A stretch of DNA of 64,000 bases from a virus. The stretch's first letter is position 1. Each line of letters opens with the position of its first letter. The notes under the pieces are model-generated. The model was not told the origin of the DNA. It did not search any database and saw only the letters and a list, made by a program, of their open reading frames with translations. The stretch spans positions 93,998-157,997 of the IMG/VR virus record IMGVR_UViG_3300045738_001212; one strand, given 5' to 3'. A program made the translations under genes and the position numbers. Shown here piece by piece: positions 1 to 5,756 of the stretch.

Positions 1-335
1 TTATCTTAACGATTTTCTTTGTTTCGTTTTGGACCCTCCAAAAAGTTAATCACGCAAAAGAAATGGCTCAAATAAAAAAAGAAAATATTTCATTACGAGG
101 AGCTCTAAGCGAGTCCGACAAAGCTATAGAAGATTCTTGGGAAGTGATTCAGCTTCAAGCCAAAACCTTACAAAAGTATGAAAACATCGTTGATAGAGCT
201 CAAAACGCTCTGAATACTCAAGCTAGATTTATCAACGACCTAGTAGAATACCTAAAAAAAATCAAACACTGGCCGCCGAAAGAACCAAGACCAGAAAGTG
301 ACCCTAGCAAATGGATAACCTTTACAAAGGAATAA
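1..335 (+). CDS. Small membrane-anchored coiled-coil protein (5' end outside window)
   Basis: The frame is open from the window edge, so the start lies upstream; an internal ATG at 63 would give 90 residues. The codons before that ATG encode a hydrophobic stretch (ILTIFFVSFW), which suggests an N-terminal membrane segment. A Gln/Lys/Glu-rich, probably coiled-coil body follows, then a Pro-rich basic tail (KHWPPKEPRPESD). The stop is 4 nt before the ClpP-like gene, so the two are probably co-transcribed. The shape is that of a small spanin- or anchor-like protein, but no family is recognised and no function is assigned. Confidence 0.6.
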   Translation, partial: ILTIFFVSFWTLQKVNHAKEMAQIKKENISLRGALSESDKAIEDSWEVIQLQAKTLQKYENIVDRAQNALNTQARFINDLVEYLKKIKHWPPKEPRPESDPSKWITFTKE

Positions 336-339
336 AAAA

Positions 340-1068
340 ATGAGCGAAGAAAAAGACCACAGATCAAAAAAAGAAATCGCCGCTGATATTCTTCTCAAAG
401 AGGCCGAGGCAGCACTAAAGGTGGCCGAGGCAACCAAGGTGAACGCGGAAGCAAAAAAAGCCCAGTTCCACGCCCACGAAGCCGAACTCAAGTATCACGA
501 GACACGACTAAAGTATGACCGCGATCAAGCGGTAGACGAAAGAAACTTCCTTTACAGATTCGACGGTGGCGTCGATGCAAGCTCCGTGAAAGCGTGTATG
601 AAAAAGCTCACAGAATGGTCAAGGCTAAATTCGAAATGCGACATCGAAATTGTTTTCTCCTCCCCCGGAGGAAATATTATTGATGGGTTTGAATTATTTG
701 ATTTTATCCAAGAGTTAAGAGCTAAGGGGCACCACATAACAACAGGTTCCTTGGGCTATGCGGCGTCAATGGCTGGAATTCTATTGATGGCTGGAGACAC
801 TCGTTGGATCGGACATCAAAGTTGGATGATGATTCACCGAGCAGCCTTCGGAGCTTATGGAAAAACGTTTGAAATCGAAGACGAAGTTAAGTTCGTCAGA
901 AGAATTGAATCCAGAATCGTAAACATCTTTGCCCTAAGATCAAAGCTGACGAAACAAAAGATCAAGAGAAACTGGGATAGGAAAGACTGGTGGATTTCGG
1001 CAGATGAATGTCTAGAACTCAGCCTAGTTGATGAAATCAGAGGGATGATGCCTGAGTATAAGAAGTAA
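340..1068 (+). CDS. ClpP-fold serine protease with N-terminal coiled coil
   Basis: 242 residues. Residues 1-65 are highly charged, Ala/Glu/Lys-rich and predicted coiled coil. Residues 70-240 carry the ClpP/crotonase-type peptidase fold. The oxyanion loop SSPGG is at 107-111, the nucleophile in YAASMAG (Ser143), the catalytic His in MMIHRA (His166), and the acidic residue is probably Asp215 in RKDWW, by alignment to the ClpP family. The closing motif LSLVDEI matches the ClpP C-terminal GLVDSI region. No ClpX/ClpA-type ATPase is in the window. Phage ClpP-like proteins often serve as prohead or scaffold-processing proteases, but the coiled-coil extension and the lack of adjacent head genes make the role here uncertain. 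The preceding gene stops 4 nt upstream, implying a shared transcript. Confidence 0.85.
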   Translation: MSEEKDHRSKKEIAADILLKEAEAALKVAEATKVNAEAKKAQFHAHEAELKYHETRLKYDRDQAVDERNFLYRFDGGVDASSVKACMKKLTEWSRLNSKCDIEIVFSSPGGNIIDGFELFDFIQELRAKGHHITTGSLGYAASMAGILLMAGDTRWIGHQSWMMIHRAAFGAYGKTFEIEDEVKFVRRIESRIVNIFALRSKLTKQKIKRNWDRKDWWISADECLELSLVDEIRGMMPEYKK

Positions 1069-1069
1069 G

Positions 1070-1423
1070 TTACTTCTTCTTTTTCTTTAGCCACGGTGGG
1101 AGATTATTTCCGCCTTCCTTCTCCTCTCCCTTCTTGTCTCCCTTCTTGTCCCCTTTCTTGTCCCCTTTCTTGTCTCCCTTTTTCTTGAAGGGGTTTTCTT
1201 TGTTCTTCTTCGCGCTATCCTCTACAATTTTAACGCACTTCGTTTTGTCTTCGTTTACCTCGTAGCCCGAATTACATTTAGGTGGATAGCCCGCTTTCTG
1301 TTCAGCCCTAAGCTCCTCGATGGCCATTCGGACGCCCTCAACGTCCTCGGTAAAATCAATTTCCAAAGTGCCGCGTTCGTCCACTTTTTTTAACCAAGTC
1401 TTTTTGTTTTTATAGTCCCACAT
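1070..1423 (-). CDS. Lys/Gly/Asp-repeat protein, unknown function
   Basis: 117 residues. The first 60 look globular (MWDYKNKKTW...). Residues 48-64 hold two cysteines in a CNSGYEVNEDKTKC arrangement that resembles half of an EGF-like module. Residues 78-100 are a tandem (KKGD)n repeat encoded by an imperfect 12-bp minisatellite. The C-terminus is GGNNLPPWLKKKKK, strongly basic. No recognised family. It converges with the ClpP-like gene, whose stop is 1 nt away. A TATAAA box lies 5 nt before the start with no clear Shine-Dalgarno, so this may be another short-leader gene. The basic tail could bind nucleic acid, which is inference only. Confidence 0.6.
   Translation of the reverse strand: MWDYKNKKTWLKKVDERGTLEIDFTEDVEGVRMAIEELRAEQKAGYPPKCNSGYEVNEDKTKCVKIVEDSAKKNKENPFKKKGDKKGDKKGDKKGDKKGEEKEGGNNLPPWLKKKKK
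1128..1187. repeat. 12-bp tandem repeat (about 5 copies)
   Basis: Five successive 12-base units of the form CCCTTCTTGTCT/CCTTTCTTGTCC (plus strand) encode the KKGD repeats of the overlapping minus-strand gene. Units differ mainly by C/T at one or two positions. This in-frame minisatellite could vary in copy number by slippage. Confidence 0.85.
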
Positions 1424-1537
1424 AATATTTTATACACAAAATTACCCACTTAGGGAAGAGAAGGGCACGGTACATAGAACTGGGTATGCACCGCACCCTC
1501 CTCGTTTACTCGCCTACATGTCTTATTTCGGGCCTGT

Positions 1538-1702
1538 TTATTGGCCTGAATCTTTAGAACAAGAACACCCACAATCAGCCACCGAACAAGCACCAGACTC
1601 ACAACAATTTGCTGCGTCACAGTTACAGTTGGAACAACCAGAGCTTCCCCAGTTACAACCAATAGCCAATGCCATTACGAATAAAACTAAAATCTTTTTC
1701 AT
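1538..1702 (-). CDS. Cys-rich small lipoprotein (54 aa)
   Basis: This gene is shorter than 60 codons. ATG at 1702-1700 shares its A with the TAA stop of the upstream protease gene (TAATG), implying translational coupling. The product has a basic start (MKK), a hydrophobic core (ILVLFVMALA) and the lipobox AIGC with the lipidated Cys at residue 16, so a mature peptide of about 39 residues would be membrane-anchored. Ten cysteines occur in 54 residues, at 16, 23, 26, 28, 33, 34, 39, 44, 46 and 48, mostly in CxC or CC pairs. That suggests a disulfide-rich or metal-binding outer-membrane or periplasmic peptide. No family is recognised. ORFs in other frames here (1450-1662 minus, 1518-1721 plus) look like shadows of it. 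Confidence 0.7.
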   Translation of the reverse strand: MKKILVLFVMALAIGCNWGSSGCSNCNCDAANCCESGACSVADCGCSCSKDSGQ

Positions 1703-2643
1703 TATCTTTTATCCTGAATGATTATTACTTTAGGATAAATTACGCGCAACATGAATGGAAACATCTTCTTCACGGCTTCCTCCTCTGCGTCTTTGACCTC
1801 TTTTTTCTCTTTCGGCGTGTTTTCGACGGGCATTTTCTCTAATTCATCTTCGCTAGGCATTTCCACTGAACCGTCTAAGGCCCACATAATTTTGTGCTCC
1901 TGACAATACCCAACCATGCGGCGTATAGGTACGATTAAATTAAACCCTTCTCCCGCTCCTCTCACCAACATCCCCACGTATTTTGCATTTTCATCACGCT
2001 TTAAGAACACTCCGCCGCCGCTAGAGCCCGGAAACGCCGTACAAGTAGTCTGATCGAAGATGCGCTTGTTTAAATTTTTTAAAATTCTACCATGCTGAGA
2101 ATAGATTCCGTCCGTCATACTGTTTGCGCCTAATTGGCCTAGTAGAGAGCCAACGTGCAGAAGGTCTACGCCCAGTTCGGGAAGTTTCTTGTCGAGATAA
2201 AACGTTACTGAATCAGTTACGAAATTGAACTTACGAACTCGTAATAGTGCTAAATCATGCCCATCCGTAGCGTCACTATATTTTAATACTTCCGCATCCA
2301 TTTGAAGACGGCCAACGGTTCTGCCGTTTTGCCTGATTTCCTTAATGATTACTGGGTCTTTGAATTCTACTAGAGTTTTGGTTAAACCTTCAACTAACAC
2401 CTTCCTTTCGGATCGAAGATTGCCCACAACATGAGCGGCGGTCCAAACAAAGTTCACCAAGTCCCCTTTAGAGTTCTTCCTAGAGAAGATCACCCCCGAG
2501 CCTTCGCTCGCGCTAAATGCGCCTTCTGCCCTAATCGTTACGGATACGTTTTGGAGATGTTCTGCTGTAGACTGCTTTTTCTCTGCTCCGTACAGTGTTC
2601 CTGTAAGGATGAGACCTAACGTAAAGGCTTTTAGAGCTTTCAT
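1702..2643 (-). CDS. Secreted trypsin-fold serine protease
   Basis: 313 residues. Residues 1-20 form a Sec signal peptide (MKALKAFTLGLILTGTLYGA). The protease domain spans about 45-250 with a full chymotrypsin/HtrA-type triad: His71 in WTAAHVV, Asp130 in HDLALL and Ser208 in PGSSGGG. There is no PDZ domain. The C-terminal 60 residues are Glu/Lys-rich and then hydrophobic (MFPFMLRVIYPKVIII), so the protein may be tail-anchored. A good ribosome-binding site (AAGGAG) precedes the ATG. It is coupled by TAATG to the Cys-rich lipoprotein downstream. It probably acts in the host periplasm or envelope. Phage-encoded secreted trypsin-like proteases are uncommon, so a role in lysis, envelope remodelling or superinfection exclusion is speculative. 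Confidence 0.85.
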   Translation of the reverse strand: MKALKAFTLGLILTGTLYGAEKKQSTAEHLQNVSVTIRAEGAFSASEGSGVIFSRKNSKGDLVNFVWTAAHVVGNLRSERKVLVEGLTKTLVEFKDPVIIKEIRQNGRTVGRLQMDAEVLKYSDATDGHDLALLRVRKFNFVTDSVTFYLDKKLPELGVDLLHVGSLLGQLGANSMTDGIYSQHGRILKNLNKRIFDQTTCTAFPGSSGGGVFLKRDENAKYVGMLVRGAGEGFNLIVPIRRMVGYCQEHKIMWALDGSVEMPSEDELEKMPVENTPKEKKEVKDAEEEAVKKMFPFMLRVIYPKVIIIQDKR

Positions 2644-2676
2644 AGTAAAAGATACTCCTTATTCTAGGGAAACTCT

Positions 2677-2706
2677 TTGCAAAGTTCTAAGGAAAATGCG
2701 TGTAAT
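2677..2706 (+). promoter_or_regulatory. Weak promoter candidate TTGCAA-N18-TGTAAT
   Basis: TTGCAA (2677-2682), an 18-nt spacer and TGTAAT (2701-2706) lie 11 nt before the ATG at 2718. It sits in the divergent gap between the secreted protease gene (minus) and the 112-residue gene (plus). There is no Shine-Dalgarno. The -10 overlaps a GTGTAAT string shared with other gaps. Confidence 0.35.
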
Positions 2707-2717
2707 TAAAATTAGAG

Positions 2718-3056
2718 ATGAATTTAATTATAACTGCCAATCTATCTACAGACCCCCCCTCTGAAGGGCTTTACTTTCGTTTCCTTACGATGGTGGCCAA
2801 AAAAGACCTGAGTTATGATATAGCCTTGGAAGCGGACAAGGAAATTATTGATTTTTATTATCATTTTTTGAAAAAAAGAGGCTGGTTTGATTTCGTGGAC
2901 GGTTTCGTAACTCCAGAAGAAAAAGAAGAAGGAATAAGAATCGACACTGAACTAACTTATCCGATGACAATACGAACAAAGAATATCAGGTGTGAAAATA
3001 CGCCCAACCTGATAGGGCAAATAAAGTCCTTAAGGGATATAGATATTAATTTTTAA
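2718..3056 (+). CDS. Hypothetical protein, 112 aa
   Basis: Starts MNLIITANLS and is mixed alpha/beta in composition. A short Asp-rich stretch, FDFVDGFVTPEEKEEG, is at 57-72. A single Cys is near residue 91. No signal peptide, membrane segment or recognised catalytic motif is visible. The short N-terminal beta strand and the Asp positions recall small phage HAD-like or nucleotide-metabolism proteins, but the match is too weak to name. It stands alone, facing the convergent minus-strand genes ending at 3076. Confidence 0.55.
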   Translation: MNLIITANLSTDPPSEGLYFRFLTMVAKKDLSYDIALEADKEIIDFYYHFLKKRGWFDFVDGFVTPEEKEEGIRIDTELTYPMTIRTKNIRCENTPNLIGQIKSLRDIDINF

Positions 3057-3075
3057 GAGCGTCAATTTTTTCTTC

Positions 3076-3174
3076 TTAAGAGGCCAATATTGTTAATACC
3101 CACGCTAGAAAAACGCCAAAGCCAAAGGCTAAAAGTCCAGCTAGTACACAGAGTCTTGCGGTTTTCCAAGACAT
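3076..3174 (-). CDS. 32-residue single-pass membrane peptide
   Basis: ATG at 3174 lies 4 nt after the stop of the preceding membrane/coiled-coil gene. The peptide is MSWKTARLCV followed by an unbroken hydrophobic helix (LAGLLAFGFGVFLAWVLTIL, residues 11-30) and a stop. A basic residue before the helix predicts N-in topology. The tight spacing and near-perfect transmembrane composition support it as a real gene. Such peptides include phage antiholins, holins and regulators, but the specific role is unknown. Confidence 0.5.
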   Translation of the reverse strand: MSWKTARLCVLAGLLAFGFGVFLAWVLTILAS

Positions 3175-3178
3175 AGGC

Positions 3179-3463
3179 TTATTTTTTAAGTCCGTCTATC
3201 TTTTCTTCCAGACGGTCAAACCTGTCATTCATGCGCTCTGAGAACATTTTGAAATCTGATTTGCTAACGTACTTTTCTGGTAGGGAAAGAGCTAGGTCGT
3301 TGTGTTTTTCTCTTAGCTTATCGATATCGACGTGATGGTTTTTCATCAAATCATGATGCTCACCTTTGATTTCGTTCAAGGTGCCAAGAATCATTTTGAA
3401 AATCCACCCCCCCATAAGCGTAATCACAGCTACGGCTATATTGACAAGAATTTGGTAGTCCAT
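3179..3463 (-). CDS. Membrane-anchored coiled-coil protein, 94 aa
   Basis: The N-terminal hydrophobic helix (residues 5-28, VNIAVAVITLMGGWIFKMIL) is followed by a soluble tail. The tail's heptad-like Leu/Asp/Lys pattern (FDRLEEKIDGLKK at the end) predicts a coiled coil. His residues cluster at 36-44. This layout (one TM plus a cytoplasmic or periplasmic coiled coil) is common among small phage lysis and virion-associated proteins. A 32-residue TM peptide follows 4 nt downstream. The start has an AAAGG ribosome-binding site. It could be a spanin- or XhlA-like lysis accessory, but homology cannot be shown here. Confidence 0.6.
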   Translation of the reverse strand: MDYQILVNIAVAVITLMGGWIFKMILGTLNEIKGEHHDLMKNHHVDIDKLREKHNDLALSLPEKYVSKSDFKMFSERMNDRFDRLEEKIDGLKK

Positions 3464-3504
3464 ACCTTTACTTACACTTAAAGAAGAGTGAGCTAAAATA
3501 TTTT

Positions 3505-3882
3505 TTAGACCAACTCAAGAATCGATATCGCTGTAGCGTAGTCCGTACAATGAGCCATAGATAGATGACATGTGTAGCCGTTTTTTTTAATTTTTTTTCC
3601 TATCTCGTTCCTGAATTTGATAAACGGTTTTCCTTTGTCGTTATTGCACACTACAATATCCTTCCAATCTAGGGCTTTACCAAAGCCAACACCCAAAGCC
3701 TTAGCCGTGGCTTCTTTTGCGGCAAATCGAACAGCGTAATGTTGAGCCGAATTGTCATACTGGCCACAGTACTTTTTTTCTGACGACGTGAATACCCTAT
3801 TAAGGAACTTGTCGCCATATTTTTGCTCCATTCTACGTACTCTGGGTATGCTTATTGCGTCTGTGCCCGTTCCAATGATCAT
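3505..3882 (-). CDS. acpS: Holo-[acyl-carrier-protein] synthase
   Basis: 125 residues, the normal AcpS length. The family signatures are intact: the N-terminal GTGTDAISI with Mg ligand Asp8, the RVFTSSEKKYC segment at 29-38, and RFAAKEATAKALG at 52-64 with metal ligand Glu57 and Lys56. AcpS transfers 4'-phosphopantetheine from CoA to the conserved Ser of acyl carrier proteins. An ACP-like gene 6.6 kb away (10506-10787) is the obvious substrate, so the phage appears to carry a matched carrier/activator pair. The start is preceded by AAAGGAC, a suitable ribosome-binding site. Confidence in the family is high; the pathway served is unknown. Confidence 0.93.
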   Translation of the reverse strand: MIIGTGTDAISIPRVRRMEQKYGDKFLNRVFTSSEKKYCGQYDNSAQHYAVRFAAKEATAKALGVGFGKALDWKDIVVCNNDKGKPFIKFRNEIGKKIKKNGYTCHLSMAHCTDYATAISILELV

Positions 3883-3957
3883 TTTTTTGTCCTTTTAAGA
3901 AGTTTACCCTGACTTTGGAATAAAAGCAAGAAATTATAAAAAAGTGTAACTGTTAGT

Positions 3958-4173
3958 ATGTATTATTACGCTTGCCCATATTGCGACCCAAGTAGCAAGG
4001 CTCATCTAAAAATAGTGATAACCGAAGCGGTGGGCTGCAAATATGACAATGAAGATGTTTGCGAAGAAAAGCACAAGTGCAAAGAGACAATGGAATGCAA
4101 AGTGTGTCAAAACCGATTCAAAATCACTAAAAGTTTTTTAAAATCACAGAAGAGGAAAATAAAAGACGGATAA
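3958..4173 (+). CDS. Small zinc-ribbon-like protein
   Basis: 71 residues with cysteines in CPYC (6-9), Cys27, Cys35, Cys41, and a CKVC pair near 47-50, followed by a Lys-rich tail (KSFLKSQKRKIKDG). The paired CxxC motifs suggest a Zn ribbon or knuckle, and the basic tail suggests nucleic-acid or protein binding. No family is assigned. A GTGTAAC string sits just upstream, but no convincing -35 box and no Shine-Dalgarno are present. Confidence 0.55.
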   Translation: MYYYACPYCDPSSKAHLKIVITEAVGCKYDNEDVCEEKHKCKETMECKVCQNRFKITKSFLKSQKRKIKDG

Positions 4174-4178
4174 ACTCC

Positions 4179-4207
4179 TTGACAACAGCCCCAAGCCGTG
4201 CTATCAT
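4179..4207 (+). promoter_or_regulatory. Sigma-70 promoter TTGACA-N17-TATCAT
   Basis: Perfect -35 TTGACA (4179-4184), 17-nt spacer, -10 TATCAT (4202-4207). The ATG of the next gene is at 4217, only 9 nt after the -10. Transcription would start at about 4213-4215, giving a leader of at most a few bases. Confidence 0.8.
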
Positions 4208-4216
4208 CCTTGTGAT

Positions 4217-4420
4217 ATGAATGACCCTACGACACAACTACCTCATTACAAGCTAAAGTATCGGAACGCCGAGGGCAAGGTAAGAGAACACGACATCAGT
4301 CAACCATTCGACTCTGTGATGAACAAAGGCGAACGAGTTGGATTCGTGGCTTACAGCTACGGCAGGGGCATCCGCTCATTCCGAAACGATAGGATTCTTG
4401 AGATGAGTCCTACGGCATAA
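4217..4420 (+). CDS. WYL-like beta-barrel fragment, 67 aa
   Basis: The sequence YRNAEGKVREHDI ... GFVAYSYGRGIRSFRNDRIL follows the pattern of the WYL domain (sugar- or nucleotide-sensing SH3-like barrel), whose end reads roughly Y..AYC...R.FR.DRI. The usual N-terminal winged helix is absent and the whole protein is shorter than a normal WYL domain (about 70-80 residues). The gene has its own strong promoter and a nearly leaderless start. WYL domains commonly bind ligands to control transcription in defence and phage contexts. A free-standing one could modulate a host or phage regulator, which is inference. Confidence 0.5.
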   Translation: MNDPTTQLPHYKLKYRNAEGKVREHDISQPFDSVMNKGERVGFVAYSYGRGIRSFRNDRILEMSPTA

Positions 4421-4423
4421 AGC

Positions 4424-4498
4424 TGGTAGCCCGTAGGGGAATCGAACCCCTCTCTCAGCCTTGAAAGGGCCGTGTCCTGTCCGCTAGACGAACGGGCC
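4424..4498 (-). tRNA. tRNA-Glu (anticodon UUC)
   Basis: Minus-strand cloverleaf starting GGCCCGTTCGTCTAGCGG with anticodon loop CTTTCAA and T-arm GGTTCGATTCC. The acceptor pairs fully (one G-U) and CCA is encoded. Confidence 0.93.
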
Positions 4499-4500
4499 AA

Positions 4501-4576
4501 TGGTGGAGGTAATCGGACTTGAACCGATGACATCCTGCTTGCAAAGCAGGTGCTCTCCCAACTGAGCTATACCCCC
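4501..4576 (-). tRNA. tRNA-Ala (anticodon UGC)
   Basis: Minus strand. 5' GGGGGTATAGCTCAGTTGGG, anticodon arm CCTGC-TTTGCAA-GCAGG, T-loop GGTTCAAGTCC, encoded CCA. It lies 2 nt from tRNA-Glu and 2 nt from tRNA-Thr. Confidence 0.93.
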
Positions 4577-4578
4577 AC

Positions 4579-4654
4579 TGGAGCCGAAGACCGGACTCGA
4601 ACCGATAACCTGTGGTTTACAAAACCACTGCTCTGCCATTGAAGCTACTTCGGC
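4579..4654 (-). tRNA. tRNA-Thr (anticodon UGU)
   Basis: Minus strand. Acceptor GCCGAAG/CTTCGGC, anticodon arm GTGGT-TTTGTAA-ACCAC, T-loop GGTTCGAGTCC, encoded CCA. Confidence 0.92.
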
Positions 4655-4723
4655 GTCAAACCACCAGCCACACTTCGGGTACTTTCTCACGCGACAAGAG
4701 TTACTTTAAACTTTCGCTATGTC

Positions 4724-4750
4724 AAAACAAAAACCCCGCCGAAGCGGGGT
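4724..4750 (-). terminator. Intrinsic terminator with UUCG tetraloop
   Basis: On the minus strand a 7-bp stem ACCCCGC/GCGGGGT with a TTCG loop is followed by TTTTTGTTTTG. It ends transcription coming from the 4840-5112 gene, just before the three-tRNA cluster. The tRNAs therefore need readthrough or their own promoter. The remaining bases to 4840 show only weak hairpins. Confidence 0.9.
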
Positions 4751-4839
4751 CTGGGTTAAGACGCCGATTAGCTAGTCCGGTCTTTCCTTGCCGCAACAAG
4801 GACGTGCAAGCTCACACTACGTCTGGGGAAAAATGCTTT

Positions 4840-5112
4840 TTACAGCCACTTCCACCTGTCTTTTAGGTCCAGCAATAAACGGACGACCCCAACTAAGAGA
4901 GCCCCCCAAGCGATTACAGTCCAAGGCACAATGGATGGACATAACATAGCCAAGCCAAAGAGCACAAGCCCTATGGACCAAAGCGTATGAGTATTCCATT
5001 CGAGCCAGTTCAGTAAACCTTCTCCCCAGCCCTTGAGTTTGTCCCAGTACCTTCTCAAAATAGAGGGTTTCTGAGCCTTTTTTCTAGTTTTTCTTTTCTT
5101 TGTCGTTTTCAT
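4840..5112 (-). CDS. Two-pass membrane protein, holin-like shape
   Basis: 90 residues. The N-terminus is very basic (MKTTKKRKTRKKAQKPSILR), followed by an amphipathic stretch and two hydrophobic helices at about 43-60 and 63-82, then a charged C-terminus (DLKDRWKWL). Length and topology fit a small phage holin, but many small membrane proteins share this shape. The ribosome-binding site GGGAGG lies 9 nt before the ATG and can be sequestered by an upstream CCTCC. The transcript ends at the strong terminator at 4724-4750. Confidence 0.6.
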   Translation of the reverse strand: MKTTKKRKTRKKAQKPSILRRYWDKLKGWGEGLLNWLEWNTHTLWSIGLVLFGLAMLCPSIVPWTVIAWGALLVGVVRLLLDLKDRWKWL

Positions 5113-5121
5113 GATAAAATA

Positions 5122-5138
5122 CCTCCCGTCAAAGGAGG
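5122..5138 (-). promoter_or_regulatory. RBS-sequestering hairpin
   Basis: On the minus strand CCTCC (5138-5134) and GGAGG (5126-5122) pair across a 7-nt loop. GGAGG is the Shine-Dalgarno of the 4840-5112 membrane protein gene, so initiation is predicted to be blocked when the hairpin is formed. Confidence 0.5.
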
Positions 5139-5147
5139 CTCATTTAA

Positions 5148-5166
5148 TTACACTAAAAAAGTGTAA
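5148..5166. promoter_or_regulatory. 7-bp inverted repeat TTACACT-N5-AGTGTAA
   Basis: A perfect palindromic repeat sits in the divergent gap between the membrane-protein gene (minus, 5112) and the 75-codon ORF (plus, 5175). It has the form of a dimeric repressor site. Its right half contains the GTGTAAT string seen in other intergenic gaps. Confidence 0.45.
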
Positions 5167-5174
5167 TACTTTAC

Positions 5175-5402
5175 GTGAACCTCACGATAAATTCATATCC
5201 TGTGGTCTTTCAGCCCGATCTAGACAACGGCTTTTGGATGCAGGAGAAGATCATAATTCATGATTCCCAAGGCTCCTTGGGTGAATCAGGGATTAGGTTG
5301 ATTATCCAATACCTATACGATGAGGGCTTCATACTAGACAGAAGAGCTCCTTATGAAGTGGTACGAGCGGAAGGGATCGAACCTCCGACAAGCACGGTGT
5401 AA
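5175..5402 (+). CDS. Hypothetical protein, 75 aa (GTG start)
   Basis: GTG start, no clear Shine-Dalgarno, reading MNLTINSYPVVFQPDLDNGF at the N-terminus. The segment GIRLIIQYLYDEGFILDRR looks like a genuine helix-beta element. The last 14 codons run antisense into the tRNA-Val gene and the stop lies within it, so the C-terminus (EGIEPPTSTV) is dictated by tRNA sequence. It could be a real small gene or a chance reading frame. Confidence 0.35.
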   Translation: MNLTINSYPVVFQPDLDNGFWMQEKIIIHDSQGSLGESGIRLIIQYLYDEGFILDRRAPYEVVRAEGIEPPTSTV

Positions 5403-5433
5403 ACGTGCCGCTCTACCTCTGAGCTACGCTCGC
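5359..5433 (-). tRNA. tRNA-Val (anticodon UAC)
   Basis: Minus strand. GCGAGCGTAGCTCAGAGGTA, anticodon arm GCACG-TTTACAC-CGTGC, T-loop GGTTCGATCC, acceptor closing with CGCTCGT, encoded CCA. It begins immediately after a terminator. Confidence 0.92.
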
Positions 5434-5459
5434 AAAAAAAAAGGCCCGATAAACGGGCC
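5434..5459 (-). terminator. Intrinsic terminator GGCCCG/CGGGCC + T9
   Basis: The minus-strand stem GGCCCG-TTTAT-CGGGCC is followed directly by nine T residues. It ends the two-gene unit 5753-5956/5472-5756 and abuts the 5' end of tRNA-Val, so the tRNA must be transcribed by readthrough or from inside this site. Confidence 0.92.
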
Positions 5460-5471
5460 AGCCCTCTCGGG

Positions 5472-5756
5472 CTACTCCTTCTCTCGCGTGGGAAGAGCGG
5501 GTTGCTCTCCTTGAGATTCGGTAGCCGCTGGGGTCTGTGGAGTTGCCTTTAGGGACAGCGGCGTTGTTGACGCTGATGACTCCGTAAGACTATCAATTTG
5601 AGCTTGAGTGGCCTGAGTCATATTAAGGACTACGTAGCCAGTGAGACAAAAGTTAAGAGCTAGGAGAACTATAGCGGCTCTCGCGTAAACGGTCTTAACT
5701 GTTGTGAACTTGTTGCCGCCGCTAGTGCTGCAACTTTCTGTGTTTGTTGTTGTCAT
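5472..5756 (-). CDS. Single-pass membrane protein with Thr/Ser/Pro-rich tail
   Basis: 94 residues from the ATG at 5756, whose ATGA overlaps the upstream stop. This start is preferred over the longer in-frame option. A Thr/Ser-rich N-terminus (MTTTNTESCSTSGG) is followed by one TM helix (AAIVLLALNFCLTGYVVL, about 28-45). A low-complexity Ser/Thr/Pro/Gln tail of about 45 residues ends TREKE. It resembles a periplasmic tether or o-spanin-like layout, but no motif supports a function. Confidence 0.6.
   Translation of the reverse strand: MTTTNTESCSTSGGNKFTTVKTVYARAAIVLLALNFCLTGYVVLNMTQATQAQIDSLTESSASTTPLSLKATPQTPAATESQGEQPALPTREKE

Noticed and set aside
1450-1721. Two ORFs (70 codons minus, 67 codons plus) over the lipoprotein gene
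   Set aside because: They read the same DNA in other frames; the 54-codon lipoprotein has signal peptide, lipobox and coupled start, while these have rare starts and no domain features.
4484-4690. ORFs through the tRNA clusters (also 5955-6209)
   Set aside because: They contain tRNA sequence in translation and no ribosome-binding site; the tRNAs explain the DNA.
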